Shown one piece after another: positions 33,136 to 41,607 of a DNA stretch of 64,000 bases. The notes under the pieces are model-generated. The model did no database searches. It was given only the letters and a program-made list of their open reading frames with translations, and was not told the DNA's origin. A program made the translations under genes and the position numbers. Where the stretch lies: contig DASPNM010000029.1 in NCBI GenBank assembly GCA_035626515.1, positions 1 through 64,000 on the forward strand, given 5' to 3'. How positions within the stretch are numbered: position 1 is the first letter of the stretch; every line of letters starts with the position of its first letter. This DNA is from DASPNM01 sp035626515 (lineage in GTDB: Bacteria; Bacteroidota; Bacteroidia; Chitinophagales; Chitinophagaceae).

Positions 33136-33640
33136 TCGTCTTCCGTCTTCCAACCTCTGACTTCCCTCTCAGGTAGTGATCCAGCAACACGAGTCCCAGT
33201 ACGACGTTTACCATCATAAAAGCGTTCACCCAGGTGTTCGAGAAAAATCGGCTCACATCTACTTTGCCCAGGTTTTCGGCAAAGCTGCTGCCCTTTCCGC
33301 CTGACCAGTCCATTTGACCGAAACCATAGATCAGGAAACCGAGTACCAGCAGAATAAAAAATAGCCCAATTCCCCAGACCACGCGCTTATTGATGTAATT
33401 CCGCGTCGCGGGTGCGATTTGCAGGCGGCCGATCTCTTCCATCACGTTTCGGGTAAATCGAAGCGAAGGACCTTCGAGGTGCGTAGCGGCGATTGCATCG
33501 TGCACTTCGCGCAGCTCGTCATAGAGCGAGCGCCAGGCGATATCAGTCTTCAGCAAATCCTCGACCTGCAGCCTTTCGGAAGGATTGCTCCTGCCGTCGA
33601 GGTAATCCCAGATTCGTGATTCCATTGATTCCCGGTTCAT
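33128..33640 (-). CDS. Putative anti-sigma factor, membrane protein
   Basis: The 170-residue protein begins MNRESMESRIWDYLDG, then SNPSERLQVEDLLKTD, the pattern of an N-terminal helical domain that binds an ECF sigma factor (zf-HC2-like but without the zinc ligands). Two transmembrane helices follow (about 89-108, VVWGIGLFFILLVLGFLIYG, and about 137-155). A short basic tail ends the protein. It lies 9 bases after the sigma gene on the same strand, so an anti-sigma role is likely from position. The C-terminal end overlaps a heptamer repeat array, which makes the last residues (GRRKTTR) of repeat origin. Confidence 0.75.
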   Translation of the reverse strand: MNRESMESRIWDYLDGRSNPSERLQVEDLLKTDIAWRSLYDELREVHDAIAATHLEGPSLRFTRNVMEEIGRLQIAPATRNYINKRVVWGIGLFFILLVLGFLIYGFGQMDWSGGKGSSFAENLGKVDVSRFFSNTWVNAFMMVNVVLGLVLLDHYLRGKSEVGRRKTTR

Positions 33641-33649
33641 GAGGAATAA

Positions 33650-34231
33650 TTAATTCAAATTTTTTATTTCTTCGGCGAAATGGGTTTCGAGCTTTTCCTT
33701 AAGTCTACCCCGGGCCCGGTGCAGCCGAACCTTGGCGGCGTTCGGCTCAATACCCAGGATGCTGCCGATCTCTTCCAGGCTTTGCTCTGCTTTATAGAAC
33801 AAAGTTAGCACCTCCGCATCGTCGGGACTGAGCAGCCCGATGGCGCGACTCACCGCGGCAACGCGCGATTTTTGTTCCACCTGGTTGGCGCTCAACGTCG
33901 ACTCCCGCGCATCGACCTGCGCAAAGACGGATTCCTGCTCCAGGGAATGTGTTTGCAGGCGCTTCTTCCGCAGGTAGGTAATGCTCGTGTTGTTCACTAT
34001 GGTGTAGAGCCAGGTGCTGAACTTCGAATTGCCCCTGAAATCTGCCAGGGCGCGAAAAGCTTTTATAAAAACGTCCTGTGCGACCTCTTCCGCGTCTTCC
34101 CGGTTTTTCACCATCCTCAGCGCCAGGGTGAACACGTAATTCTGGTAGCGGTCCACGAGGGTCGCGTAGGACTGGGTATCTCCCCCCAGCACCTTCTGGA
34201 TGATGTGATTGTCATCGAGCCCGGTCAGCAT
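33650..34231 (-). CDS. ECF-type RNA polymerase sigma factor
   Basis: The 193-residue protein has region 2 (YATLVDRYQNYVFTLALRM, EDAEEVAQDVFIKAFRAL, FSTWLYTIVNNTSITYLRKK) and region 4 (LSPDDAEVLTLFYKAEQSLE, then IGSILGIEPNAAKVRLHRAR). The linker between them is short and acidic, as in SigW/SigE-like ECF factors. It is followed by a putative anti-sigma gene. Directly upstream, on its own strand, is GTAACC-N16-CGTC, an ECF-type promoter. A matching promoter faces the divergent gene. Autoregulation is therefore likely. Confidence 0.92.
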   Translation of the reverse strand: MLTGLDDNHIIQKVLGGDTQSYATLVDRYQNYVFTLALRMVKNREDAEEVAQDVFIKAFRALADFRGNSKFSTWLYTIVNNTSITYLRKKRLQTHSLEQESVFAQVDARESTLSANQVEQKSRVAAVSRAIGLLSPDDAEVLTLFYKAEQSLEEIGSILGIEPNAAKVRLHRARGRLKEKLETHFAEEIKNLN

Positions 34232-34241
34232 TCAGCGATGA

Positions 34242-34267
34242 GACGAACCCCTGGCGGGGCAGGTTAC
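34242..34267 (-). promoter_or_regulatory. ECF-type promoter of the sigma factor gene
   Basis: On the minus strand GTAACC (34267 to 34262) and CGTC (34245 to 34242) are separated by exactly 16 bases. The CGTC ends 10 bases before the sigma ATG, so the predicted leader is about 4-5 bases. Confidence 0.62.
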
Positions 34268-34301
34268 ACATATTGTGAGGAATAAAGGTCAGGTTTTATC
34301 T

Positions 34302-34327
34302 GTAACCTTGTCTCGACGGCCGTTGTC
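34302..34327 (+). promoter_or_regulatory. Weaker second ECF-type promoter-like site
   Basis: GTAACC at 34302-34307 and TGTC at 34324-34327 are 16 bases apart, i.e. the same spacing with one mismatch in the -10 element. It points toward the small membrane protein gene. Confidence 0.35.
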
Positions 34328-34353
34328 TGATCCGGAGAAAGCGGCTTGCCCCT

Positions 34354-34379
34354 GTAACCTGAACCGGTTACGGAGCGTC
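34354..34379 (+). promoter_or_regulatory. ECF-type promoter of the divergent membrane protein gene
   Basis: GTAACC at 34354-34359 and CGTC at 34376-34379 are exactly 16 bases apart, the same architecture as in front of the sigma gene. The ATG is 40 bases downstream. Confidence 0.6.
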
Positions 34380-34419
34380 AAAAAAGCTGCGATATTGGAA
34401 AACCTCAAAAAACAATTTT

Positions 34420-34770
34420 ATGCAGGGACCGGAAGTTTTGGTACCAATTGTCATGTTCGCCGGCGGATTCGCCATGGTGTTTGGGATTGTTTATCTCAAA
34501 ACGCGTCAGAATCTGGCGATGATTGAAAAAGGAATGAACCCGCGGGAATTCGCGAACCGTCCCGCCCCGTACAAAAACCTCAAATGGGGACTGTTGCTGA
34601 TCGGCGCGGGCATCGGCCTGCTGACGGCATTTCTTTTGGATGTATACACGATTCCGTTTGAAGTGGAACCGGTTGGACTTTACTTTTCGCTGATCGCGAT
34701 CGGAGGAGGCATCGGCCTTGTTGCGTCTTACCGTATCGAAAAAAAGCATTGGCTGGATAAGGGAGAATGA
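34420..34770 (+). CDS. Small membrane protein, DUF6249-like
   Basis: The 116-residue protein has three transmembrane helices: VPIVMFAGGFAMVFGIVYL near the N-terminus, LKWGLLLIGAGIGLLTAFLL in the middle and LYFSLIAIGGGIGLVASY near the end. The cytoplasmic loop LKTRQNLAMIEKGMNPREF between helices 1 and 2 is the typical signature of DUF6249-type proteins that often lie beside ECF sigma/anti-sigma genes in Bacteroidota. The role is unknown. A promoter matching that of the divergent sigma gene lies upstream, so it probably belongs to that sigma factor's regulon. Confidence 0.8.
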   Translation: MQGPEVLVPIVMFAGGFAMVFGIVYLKTRQNLAMIEKGMNPREFANRPAPYKNLKWGLLLIGAGIGLLTAFLLDVYTIPFEVEPVGLYFSLIAIGGGIGLVASYRIEKKHWLDKGE

Positions 34771-34773
34771 GTT

Positions 34774-36369
34774 TCATTTCCCGCTGCGGACCTGCTCCAG
34801 GGCGCTACGGATGGCAGCATCTTCGCTGTTCAATACCTGGTAGAAGCCCTGGGTGCGCCAGCGAAACCGGGCGAGCAGCGCTTTCAATCGTAATTTCAGC
34901 GATTCTTTTTCTTTTCCCATCACAGGTTTCAAATCAATCGAGTCTTTCGAAACCTGGTTCACCAGCTGCGCCCACATTTCTTCGGTGCGAACAAAACCCG
35001 CGATGAAATCGTCTACGGTCCGGTAGCGGTCGATCTCAGCGCGCTTTCGAAGATAATATTCATATACAAAGCCGTTGAATCCTCCGTCTACGAGAAGCTG
35101 ATTGATCGCAGGTGTATAATGAGTCGTGTCTATCGGGATAAAAATGTGGGGCATTATTCCCCCGCCACCATAAACCGTCTTTCCGCTTTTCGTTTTGTAG
35201 ATTTTCCCGTTGCTTACTTTGTTGGAGTCGGCATAAAGGAGCTCGCCGGACGAATAGCGATTCCAGAGCTCGTCGATATACACTTTTTTCCCTTTCTCAT
35301 AAGGCCGCTGGATGCTTCTGCCCAGGGGAGTGTAATACCGTGCCACGGTGAGCCGGATGGCACCGCCGTCGCGCAGCTCATATTGTTCCTGCACCAGCCC
35401 CTTTCCAAAGCTCCGCCGCCCGATAATCGTCGCGCGGTCCCAGTCCTGCAGCGCTCCCGCGAGCACCTCGCTGGCGCTCGCCGAAAGCTCGTCAATTAGT
35501 ACTACCAGTTTTCCGGTTTCGAACAGGCCGTTTCGCCGGCAGCGGTACTCTCTTTTTTTTGTATGCATTCCTTCGGTATAGACCACGATCTTGTCGCCAT
35601 CCAGGAATTCATCGGCCATTTCCACCGCTTCGTTCATGAAACCGCCCCCATTTCCGCGCAGGTCCAGGACAAGCGCTTTCATGCCTTTTTGCTGCAGCTC
35701 CTCGAGCGAACGCATAAACTCCTCATAGCTGGTTTCGGTGAATCGGTTCACGCGGATGTAGCCGGTTGCCGGATCGATCATATAGGAAGCGTCGATCGCC
35801 GAAACCGGAATGGTGCCCCGGGTTACAGGCACGTTTTGCAACTGGTTTCCTCTCGCGATTCGCAGTTCGGCCGTGGAGCCCCGCCTCCCGCGGATACGGT
35901 TGCGGATGTCGTCGTTCGAATAATCTTTTCCGGTGAGCGACTGGCCATTCACCGCGATGATCTTGTCGCCGATACGCAGCCCCGCTTTTTCGCTCGGCCC
36001 GCCCGGAATAACATAGACAATGTTGACGGTATCCCGGAACACATTGAACTCAACGCCGATGCCTTCAAAGTTTCCCGCGAGGTCTTCGTTCGCGGCCTTC
36101 AGCTCAACGGGCGGAAGGTAAACGGAGTGAGGATCGAGTTGTTCCATCAGAGTTTCGATCGCATTGGCCTGAAGTGTATCCACGCGCACGGAATCCACGT
36201 AATGCCGCCGGATCACGTCAATGGCCTGCTGCAGGGAGCTGCGACTCCCCGTGGAAAAAAAATTGTCTTTCGAGCCGGAGCCGTTCATCCGGTACCCGAA
36301 ATACATGCCCGTGATCAGCACCAGCGAAAACAGCAGCGGCAGCCAGACCTGTAATTTTTTATTCCTCAT
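34774..36369 (-). CDS. S41 family C-terminal processing protease
   Basis: The 531-residue protein has an N-terminal membrane anchor (about 8-26), a PDZ domain (about 95-175, IPGGPSEKAGLRIGDKIIAV) and a C-terminal processing peptidase domain. The Ser/Lys dyad is visible as S298 in ELSASASE and K323 in SFGKGLVQ, 25 residues apart as in Tsp. The protease should act in the periplasm on unfolded or tagged C-termini. A C-terminal region of about 130 residues extends beyond the catalytic core. Its stop lies 3 bases from the convergent DUF6249-like gene. Confidence 0.93.
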   Translation of the reverse strand: MRNKKLQVWLPLLFSLVLITGMYFGYRMNGSGSKDNFFSTGSRSSLQQAIDVIRRHYVDSVRVDTLQANAIETLMEQLDPHSVYLPPVELKAANEDLAGNFEGIGVEFNVFRDTVNIVYVIPGGPSEKAGLRIGDKIIAVNGQSLTGKDYSNDDIRNRIRGRRGSTAELRIARGNQLQNVPVTRGTIPVSAIDASYMIDPATGYIRVNRFTETSYEEFMRSLEELQQKGMKALVLDLRGNGGGFMNEAVEMADEFLDGDKIVVYTEGMHTKKREYRCRRNGLFETGKLVVLIDELSASASEVLAGALQDWDRATIIGRRSFGKGLVQEQYELRDGGAIRLTVARYYTPLGRSIQRPYEKGKKVYIDELWNRYSSGELLYADSNKVSNGKIYKTKSGKTVYGGGGIMPHIFIPIDTTHYTPAINQLLVDGGFNGFVYEYYLRKRAEIDRYRTVDDFIAGFVRTEEMWAQLVNQVSKDSIDLKPVMGKEKESLKLRLKALLARFRWRTQGFYQVLNSEDAAIRSALEQVRSGK

Positions 36370-36472
36370 CCTCTATCTTTATGCTACTTGAACATCCATT
36401 CTTCAAGCTGCAAAATAGCCAAAAGTTGAGTGCCCCTTTCTGCAGGATTGTTAAGAAAAAACAGCGTGTGTC

Positions 36473-37312
36473 ATGGCGGTAAAGCTGATTGCCGACAGCG
36501 GCGCTACCAAGGCCGAATGGCGTCTGCTCAGCGCTTCCACCACGCGTACGATTCTCACCCAGGGGATCAGTCCCTATTTTCTGGTCACCGAACAAATACG
36601 CGACATCCTGCTGAAGGAGCTGAAGCCAAAGCTGCGGAGCATTTCGGTAGATGAGATACATTATTACGGAACAGGTTGCGCCAATCCGTCCAATGCGCGC
36701 TCGGTTCAGCAAGCGCTGAAAATGGTTTTTCCAAAAGCAAAGATTTCAGTGACGCACGACCTGATGGCAGCAGCGCGCGCTCTCTGCGGCCGCAGCAAGG
36801 GGATTGCCTGCATTCTCGGAACGGGATCGAATTCCTGTTATTACGATGGAAAAAAGATCGTGAAGAACAGTCCGGGACTCGGATATGTGCTCGGCGACGA
36901 AGGAAGTGGAGCTTACCTTGGGAAGAAAGTGCTCCAGTACTACCTGTACGGCACCTTCGACGATGAGCTGCGCGGCAGGTTCGACCTGGCTTACACAACG
37001 AATGTGACCGAAATCCTGGAGAATGTGTATAAGAAGCCAATGCCCAACCGCTACCTTGCCGGCTTCGCCAAATTCCTTGCCGACAACCGTGGACATTACA
37101 TGATCGAGAACATCATTGAAGACGGCCTCAATGATTTTTTCTTCAACCATCTCTGCAAATACCGCGAGATATGGACGCTGCCGGTAAACTTCGTAGGCGG
37201 AGTGGCATTTGGATTTAAGGACGTGTTACAGGAACTTTGCAAGAGCTACGAGTTCGAACTGGGAAAAGTGCTCAGGAACCCGATGCCCGGCCTGGCGGAA
37301 TTTCACGGTTAA
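36473..37312 (+). CDS. BadF/BadG-type sugar kinase, probably MurNAc/GlcNAc kinase
   Basis: The 279-residue protein has the ASKHA-fold phosphate-binding motifs LIADSGATKAEWRL (5-18) and ILGTGSNSCYYDG, plus GYVLGDEGSGAYLGKK. These fit N-acetylglucosamine/N-acetylmuramic acid kinases of the BadF/BadG/BcrA/BcrD family. It is 9 bases upstream of murQ, so MurNAc phosphorylation (as by MurK) feeding MurQ is the natural reading. Bacteroidota often carry this pair for cell-wall recycling. GlcNAc could be the substrate as well. Confidence 0.88.
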   Translation: MAVKLIADSGATKAEWRLLSASTTRTILTQGISPYFLVTEQIRDILLKELKPKLRSISVDEIHYYGTGCANPSNARSVQQALKMVFPKAKISVTHDLMAAARALCGRSKGIACILGTGSNSCYYDGKKIVKNSPGLGYVLGDEGSGAYLGKKVLQYYLYGTFDDELRGRFDLAYTTNVTEILENVYKKPMPNRYLAGFAKFLADNRGHYMIENIIEDGLNDFFFNHLCKYREIWTLPVNFVGGVAFGFKDVLQELCKSYEFELGKVLRNPMPGLAEFHG

Positions 37313-37321
37313 ACCATCTCT

Positions 37322-38137
37322 ATGGCGTTTGAGAAAATTACTGAGCAGTCCAGCCTTTACCACCACCTGGAGTCGATGCCGATCAGCCAGATCCTGATCA
37401 ACATCAACGAAGAAGACAAAACCGTTCCCGACGCGGTGGCCCGGGCAATCCCGCAGATCGAGAAGCTGGTGGAAGCAATTACCGACAAAATGCTGATGGG
37501 AGGAAGACTGTTTTACATCGGCGCCGGTACCAGCGGTCGCCTCGGTATCGTGGACGCGAGCGAGTGTCCGCCCACATATGGCGTGCCCCCGGGGCTGGTG
37601 ATCGGAATCATCGCCGGTGGCGAAAAGGCGATCACCACAGCCGTGGAGTTTGCGGAGGACGATCGCGACCAGGGGTGGAGCGACCTGGAAGCGCATCGCG
37701 TCAGCGACCGCGACGTAGTGGTAGGAATCGCCGCCAGCGGCACCACGCCGTACGTAATCGGTGCACTGGAGGCCTGTCGCAAAAGAAACATCGTTACAGG
37801 GAGCATTTCCTGCAACCCAAATTCGCCGGTGAGCGCCGTGGCGGATTTTCCAATCGAAGTGGTCGTGGGTCCCGAATTCGTAACGGGCAGCACCCGCATG
37901 AAGAGCGGCACCGCGCAGAAGCTTGTGCTCAACATGATCTCTACTACCGTGATGATCCAGCTGGGGCGGGTGGAAGACAACAAAATGGTAAACATGCAGC
38001 TCACGAATGATAAGCTGGTCGATCGCGGCGTGAAAATGGTTATGGAAAAATTAAAGCTGAACGACTACGCGAAAGCGAAAGATCTTTTGATGAATTTTGG
38101 GAGTGTAAAAAAAGCGGTGGAGAGCGCGAAAGCCTGA
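37322..38137 (+). CDS. murQ: N-acetylmuramic acid 6-phosphate etherase
   Basis: The 271-residue protein carries the MurQ SIS domain with GRLFYIGAGTSGRLGIVDAS and the catalytic glutamates E81 (in ASECPPT) and E112 (in AEDDRDQGW), matching E83 and E114 of E. coli MurQ. It contains GPEFVTGSTRMKSGTAQKL, the most conserved family stretch. It cleaves the lactyl ether of MurNAc-6-phosphate to give GlcNAc-6-phosphate and lactate during peptidoglycan recycling. It is cotranscribed with the upstream kinase and possibly with the unknown 188-residue protein that follows 26 bases later. Confidence 0.96.
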   Translation: MAFEKITEQSSLYHHLESMPISQILININEEDKTVPDAVARAIPQIEKLVEAITDKMLMGGRLFYIGAGTSGRLGIVDASECPPTYGVPPGLVIGIIAGGEKAITTAVEFAEDDRDQGWSDLEAHRVSDRDVVVGIAASGTTPYVIGALEACRKRNIVTGSISCNPNSPVSAVADFPIEVVVGPEFVTGSTRMKSGTAQKLVLNMISTTVMIQLGRVEDNKMVNMQLTNDKLVDRGVKMVMEKLKLNDYAKAKDLLMNFGSVKKAVESAKA

Positions 38138-38163
38138 GCTTCCGCAGTGAGAAACTATATTCT

Positions 38164-38730
38164 ATGCATGACATCGAGCCATTTTACAACTGGCGGCATA
38201 TCTATACCAGTGAAGAGGATGAGCGGTCTCCGTTTTTCGGCAGGGTTTACTCCGAGTTCGAATTTTCGCATACCGTTTACAATTACTACATCCACCCGCA
38301 ATGGGACGAATTTGGGAGCAAAACGCTTTATCTGAAGGTGTTGCTTGCCGATTATGCCGAAAAATACGCCATCATCGAGCTCATCGGGGAGTGGAATGAC
38401 GCGATCGAGAACGATATCATGGAGCTGAAGCGGGAAGTGCTCGAAAAGTTCATGTATGAAGGCATCTACAAATTCGTGCTGATCGGCGAAAACGTGCTTA
38501 ATTTCCACAGTGATACGTCCGACTATTATGAAGAGCTGTTCGAGGAGGTGACGGACGAAAACGGATGGGTGGTTTGCCTGAACATGCCCGAACAAACGCA
38601 GTATGATTTTCGCCGGGCCCGGCTGAACCGCTACATCGAGCTGATGGAGCTGGGGAACTGGAGAACATACAAGCCCTTTCACCTGTTCAAGAAAATCGAC
38701 AACGAGCTTACGGCGCGACTGAAAGCCTGA
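38164..38730 (+). CDS. Conserved cytoplasmic protein of unknown function
   Basis: The 188-residue protein (MHDIEPFYNWRHIYTSEEDE) has no signal peptide or membrane helix. It is rich in aromatic and acidic residues. Segments such as FEFSHTVYNYYIHPQWDEFG, then KYAIIELIGEWNDAIENDIM and FKFVLIGENVLNFHSD-like patterns suggest an alpha/beta fold. The frame is well conserved in codon use and follows murQ by 26 bases, so it may belong to that operon. I only know the family as an uncharacterised Bacteroidota protein. Confidence 0.8.
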   Translation: MHDIEPFYNWRHIYTSEEDERSPFFGRVYSEFEFSHTVYNYYIHPQWDEFGSKTLYLKVLLADYAEKYAIIELIGEWNDAIENDIMELKREVLEKFMYEGIYKFVLIGENVLNFHSDTSDYYEELFEEVTDENGWVVCLNMPEQTQYDFRRARLNRYIELMELGNWRTYKPFHLFKKIDNELTARLKA

Positions 38731-38787
38731 TCTTTTTCCTATCGCTACTTTCTGGCAGAAACTTTTCAGCCTTTCCCGTTCCGATAG

Positions 38788-38795
38788 TACTTTTG
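38788..38795 (+). promoter_or_regulatory. -7 box of the sdhCAB operon
   Basis: TACTTTTG is a perfect TAnnTTTG match 39 bases before the sdhC ATG. A TTTTC tract about 20 bases upstream is close to a -33 TTTG. Confidence 0.52.
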
Positions 38796-38834
38796 TGGAA
38801 ACGTTTCGGCCTTGCTCTGTAATCTTTCCTGCTT

Positions 38835-39572
38835 ATGAAATGGTCAGGACTCTTGACTTCTTCGATCGGCAAAAAGTGGGTGATGGCGTTGACGGGTTTG
38901 TTTTTGATTCTTTTCCTGGTGATCCATGTTAGCCTGAATTCCTGTATTTATTACGACCTTACGATCTTCAATCCGGACGACAACGGACGAATGTTCAACA
39001 AGGCAGCCTACTGGATGGGCAACGGGTGGCTGATCCGGCTGCTTGAGATCGGACTTTTTATCGGATTTCTCATCCACATCATTCAGGGCTGGGTGCTGGC
39101 TGTGCAAAACAAGGCGCGCCGCGGCATAAACTACCGGGTTCCGATGGGAGCGCGCGGGAGCACCTGGTACAGTAAATCGATGGGCCTCCTCGGAACGCTG
39201 CTGTTCCTTTTTCTGGTAATGCACATCTCGCATTTTTGGGTCCCGTCGAGGGTCACCGGCCTGCCGCCCGTTGCTTACGAGGCGGGATTGTCGCCTGGAA
39301 GCTATCGCTACGAAGTGCATGACCTATTCGGGCGAATGGTAGAAGTGTTTCAGAATCCCTGGATAGTGATTCTGTACGTGGTGGGCTGCATTTCCCTTGC
39401 CTGGCACCTGCTGCATGGATTTCAGAGCGCATTCCGGACAATTGGTCTTAGTAATCCAAAATACATTCGGTTGGTGCAGGCTACCGGCGCGGCATTTTCG
39501 GTCATCGTGCCGCTGTTATTCGCGCTGATGCCGGTGAGCATTCACCTGGGATGGATCGGGTACGATAACTAG
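38835..39572 (+). CDS. sdhC: Succinate dehydrogenase/fumarate reductase cytochrome b subunit
   Basis: The 245-residue membrane protein has five transmembrane helices, as in the dihaem cytochrome b of Wolinella-type fumarate reductases used by Bacteroidota. Putative haem-ligand histidines lie in LFLVIHVSLN, FLIHIIQGW, LVMHISHFW and AWHLLHGFQS. It anchors SdhA and SdhB and passes electrons to or from menaquinone. It starts a three-gene operon with sdhA (39 bases downstream) and sdhB. A promoter-like box lies 39 bases upstream of the ATG. Confidence 0.93.
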   Translation: MKWSGLLTSSIGKKWVMALTGLFLILFLVIHVSLNSCIYYDLTIFNPDDNGRMFNKAAYWMGNGWLIRLLEIGLFIGFLIHIIQGWVLAVQNKARRGINYRVPMGARGSTWYSKSMGLLGTLLFLFLVMHISHFWVPSRVTGLPPVAYEAGLSPGSYRYEVHDLFGRMVEVFQNPWIVILYVVGCISLAWHLLHGFQSAFRTIGLSNPKYIRLVQATGAAFSVIVPLLFALMPVSIHLGWIGYDN

Positions 39573-39611
39573 CCCATCGGTCGAAAACAAAATATTCAGT
39601 AATCAGTTACC

Positions 39612-41585
39612 ATGCTTGACGCGAAAATTCCTGAAGGGCCGCTTGAAAAAAAATGGACGTTTTACAAGGGACACTGCAAGCTCGTCAATCCCGCCAATAA
39701 GCGGAGGCTGGAGATCATTGTTGTGGGAACGGGTCTGGCAGGAGCTTCCGCGGCCGCTTCGCTCGGCGAGCTCGGTTATAAAGTAAAAGCTTTTTGTTTC
39801 CAGGATTCGGCACGTCGCGCCCACTCCATCGCGGCGCAGGGTGGAATCAATGCGGCCAAGAACTACCAGAACGATGGAGATTCGGTTTTTCGATTGTTTT
39901 ATGATACGGTGAAGGGCGGAGATTACCGTGCGCGCGAAGCAAATGTTCACCGTCTCGCGGAAGTGAGTGTCAATATCATTGATCAGTGCGTAGCACAGGG
40001 CGTCCCTTTCGCGCGCGAGTACGGCGGACTTTTGAGCAATCGCTCCTTCGGCGGCACGCAGGTACAGCGAACCTTTTACGCGGCAGGCCAAACGGGTCAG
40101 CAGTTGCTCATCGGCGCCTACCAGGCTCTTCAGCGGCAGGTGGCCCTCGGAAGCGTGACTATGTTCTCACGGCACGAAATGCTGGAGCTCGTGATCGTGG
40201 ATGGCAAAGCAAGAGGTATCATCTGCCGGAACCTCATCACAGGCGAGCTGGAGCGGTATTTCGGCCACGCGGTACTGCTGTGCACCGGAGGATACGGAAA
40301 TGTATTTTATCTCTCCACGAATGCAATGGGTTCCAACGTTACTGCAATCTGGAAGGCACACAAGCAGGGAGCCTGGTTTGGAAATCCGTGTTTCACGCAG
40401 ATACATCCCACCTGCATTCCGGTTTCAGGAGATCACCAGTCGAAGCTGACCCTCATGTCGGAATCGCTTCGGAACGATGGTCGCATCTGGGTTCCAAAAA
40501 ATGCAGGCGATTCCCGCAAGCCGACTGAGATCCCGGAAGAAGAAAGAGACTACTACCTGGAAAGAAGATATCCTGCGTTTGGAAACCTGGTGCCTCGCGA
40601 CGTGGCCTCGAGGGCTGCCAAAGAGCGTTGCGATGCCGGTTTCGGCGTAGGAACATCCAGGCAGGCGGTGTACCTCGACTTCGCCGACGCATTCAAGCGT
40701 TATGGCCGAACCGAGATCGGGAAGCGAGGCATCGGCGATACCAGCGAGGAGCTCATTGTCCGGCTCGGCCGCGACGTGGTGAAGGAAAAATACGGGAACC
40801 TCTTCGACATGTATGAAAAGATCACGGGCGAAAATCCGTACGAGCAGCCGATGCGGATCTATCCGGCGGTGCATTATACGATGGGAGGGTTATGGGTGGA
40901 TTATGAGTTAATGAGTACCATCCCGGGACTTTATGTCCTGGGTGAGGCCAATTTCTCCGATCACGGCGCGAATAGGCTGGGGGCATCGGCGTTGATGCAG
41001 GGGCTCGCCGACGGATATTTTGTCATTCCTTACACAATTGGGAGTTATCTCTCCGGCGAGATCCGCAATCCGGCGCTCCCAATCACCCATCCTGCCTTCG
41101 AGGAAGCGGAGGCGGTGGTGACGAACCGGATCACGCGCCTCATGAACATTCGCGGCAAGCAAACGGTCGAGAGCTTCCACAAACGGCTGGGAAAGATCAT
41201 GTGGGATAAGTGCGGGATGTCGCGCAATGCAGAAGGACTAAAGCAGGCCATTGAAGAGATTCGAGAACTGAAGAAATCATTTTGGGAAGACGTGCGCGTC
41301 CCGGGCGAAGTAAACGAAATGAACCCGGAGCTGGACAAGGCCGGACGCGTGGCAGACTTCATCGAACTCGGTGAGTTGATGTGCATTGATGCCTTGCACA
41401 GGGAAGAAAGCTGCGGCGGTCATTTCCGCGAGGAATACCAGACTCCCGACGGAGAGGCGCTGCGCGACGACGACGGATTCATGTACGCCGCCGCGTGGGA
41501 ATGGAAAGGCGAGGGAGAATGGAAACTGCACCGCGAGCAGCTGCAATACGATGTGGTACAACCCACCCAGCGTTCGTACAAATAA
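39612..41585 (+). CDS. sdhA: Succinate dehydrogenase/fumarate reductase flavoprotein subunit
   Basis: The 657-residue protein has the FAD-binding motif VVGTGLAGASAAAS (about 37-50). The covalent FAD-linking histidine is H71 in RRAHSIAAQGGIN. Substrate-site segments include QIHPTCIPVSGDHQSK and the C-terminal RLGASALMQGLADGYF. Length and sequence match the Bacteroidota/epsilon-type enzyme. It oxidises succinate to fumarate (or the reverse) and passes electrons to the iron-sulfur subunit. It lies between sdhC and sdhB in one operon. Confidence 0.96.
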   Translation: MLDAKIPEGPLEKKWTFYKGHCKLVNPANKRRLEIIVVGTGLAGASAAASLGELGYKVKAFCFQDSARRAHSIAAQGGINAAKNYQNDGDSVFRLFYDTVKGGDYRAREANVHRLAEVSVNIIDQCVAQGVPFAREYGGLLSNRSFGGTQVQRTFYAAGQTGQQLLIGAYQALQRQVALGSVTMFSRHEMLELVIVDGKARGIICRNLITGELERYFGHAVLLCTGGYGNVFYLSTNAMGSNVTAIWKAHKQGAWFGNPCFTQIHPTCIPVSGDHQSKLTLMSESLRNDGRIWVPKNAGDSRKPTEIPEEERDYYLERRYPAFGNLVPRDVASRAAKERCDAGFGVGTSRQAVYLDFADAFKRYGRTEIGKRGIGDTSEELIVRLGRDVVKEKYGNLFDMYEKITGENPYEQPMRIYPAVHYTMGGLWVDYELMSTIPGLYVLGEANFSDHGANRLGASALMQGLADGYFVIPYTIGSYLSGEIRNPALPITHPAFEEAEAVVTNRITRLMNIRGKQTVESFHKRLGKIMWDKCGMSRNAEGLKQAIEEIRELKKSFWEDVRVPGEVNEMNPELDKAGRVADFIELGELMCIDALHREESCGGHFREEYQTPDGEALRDDDGFMYAAAWEWKGEGEWKLHREQLQYDVVQPTQRSYK

Positions 41586-41607
41586 TTATTCTGACTAATT
41601 GAGCCAT

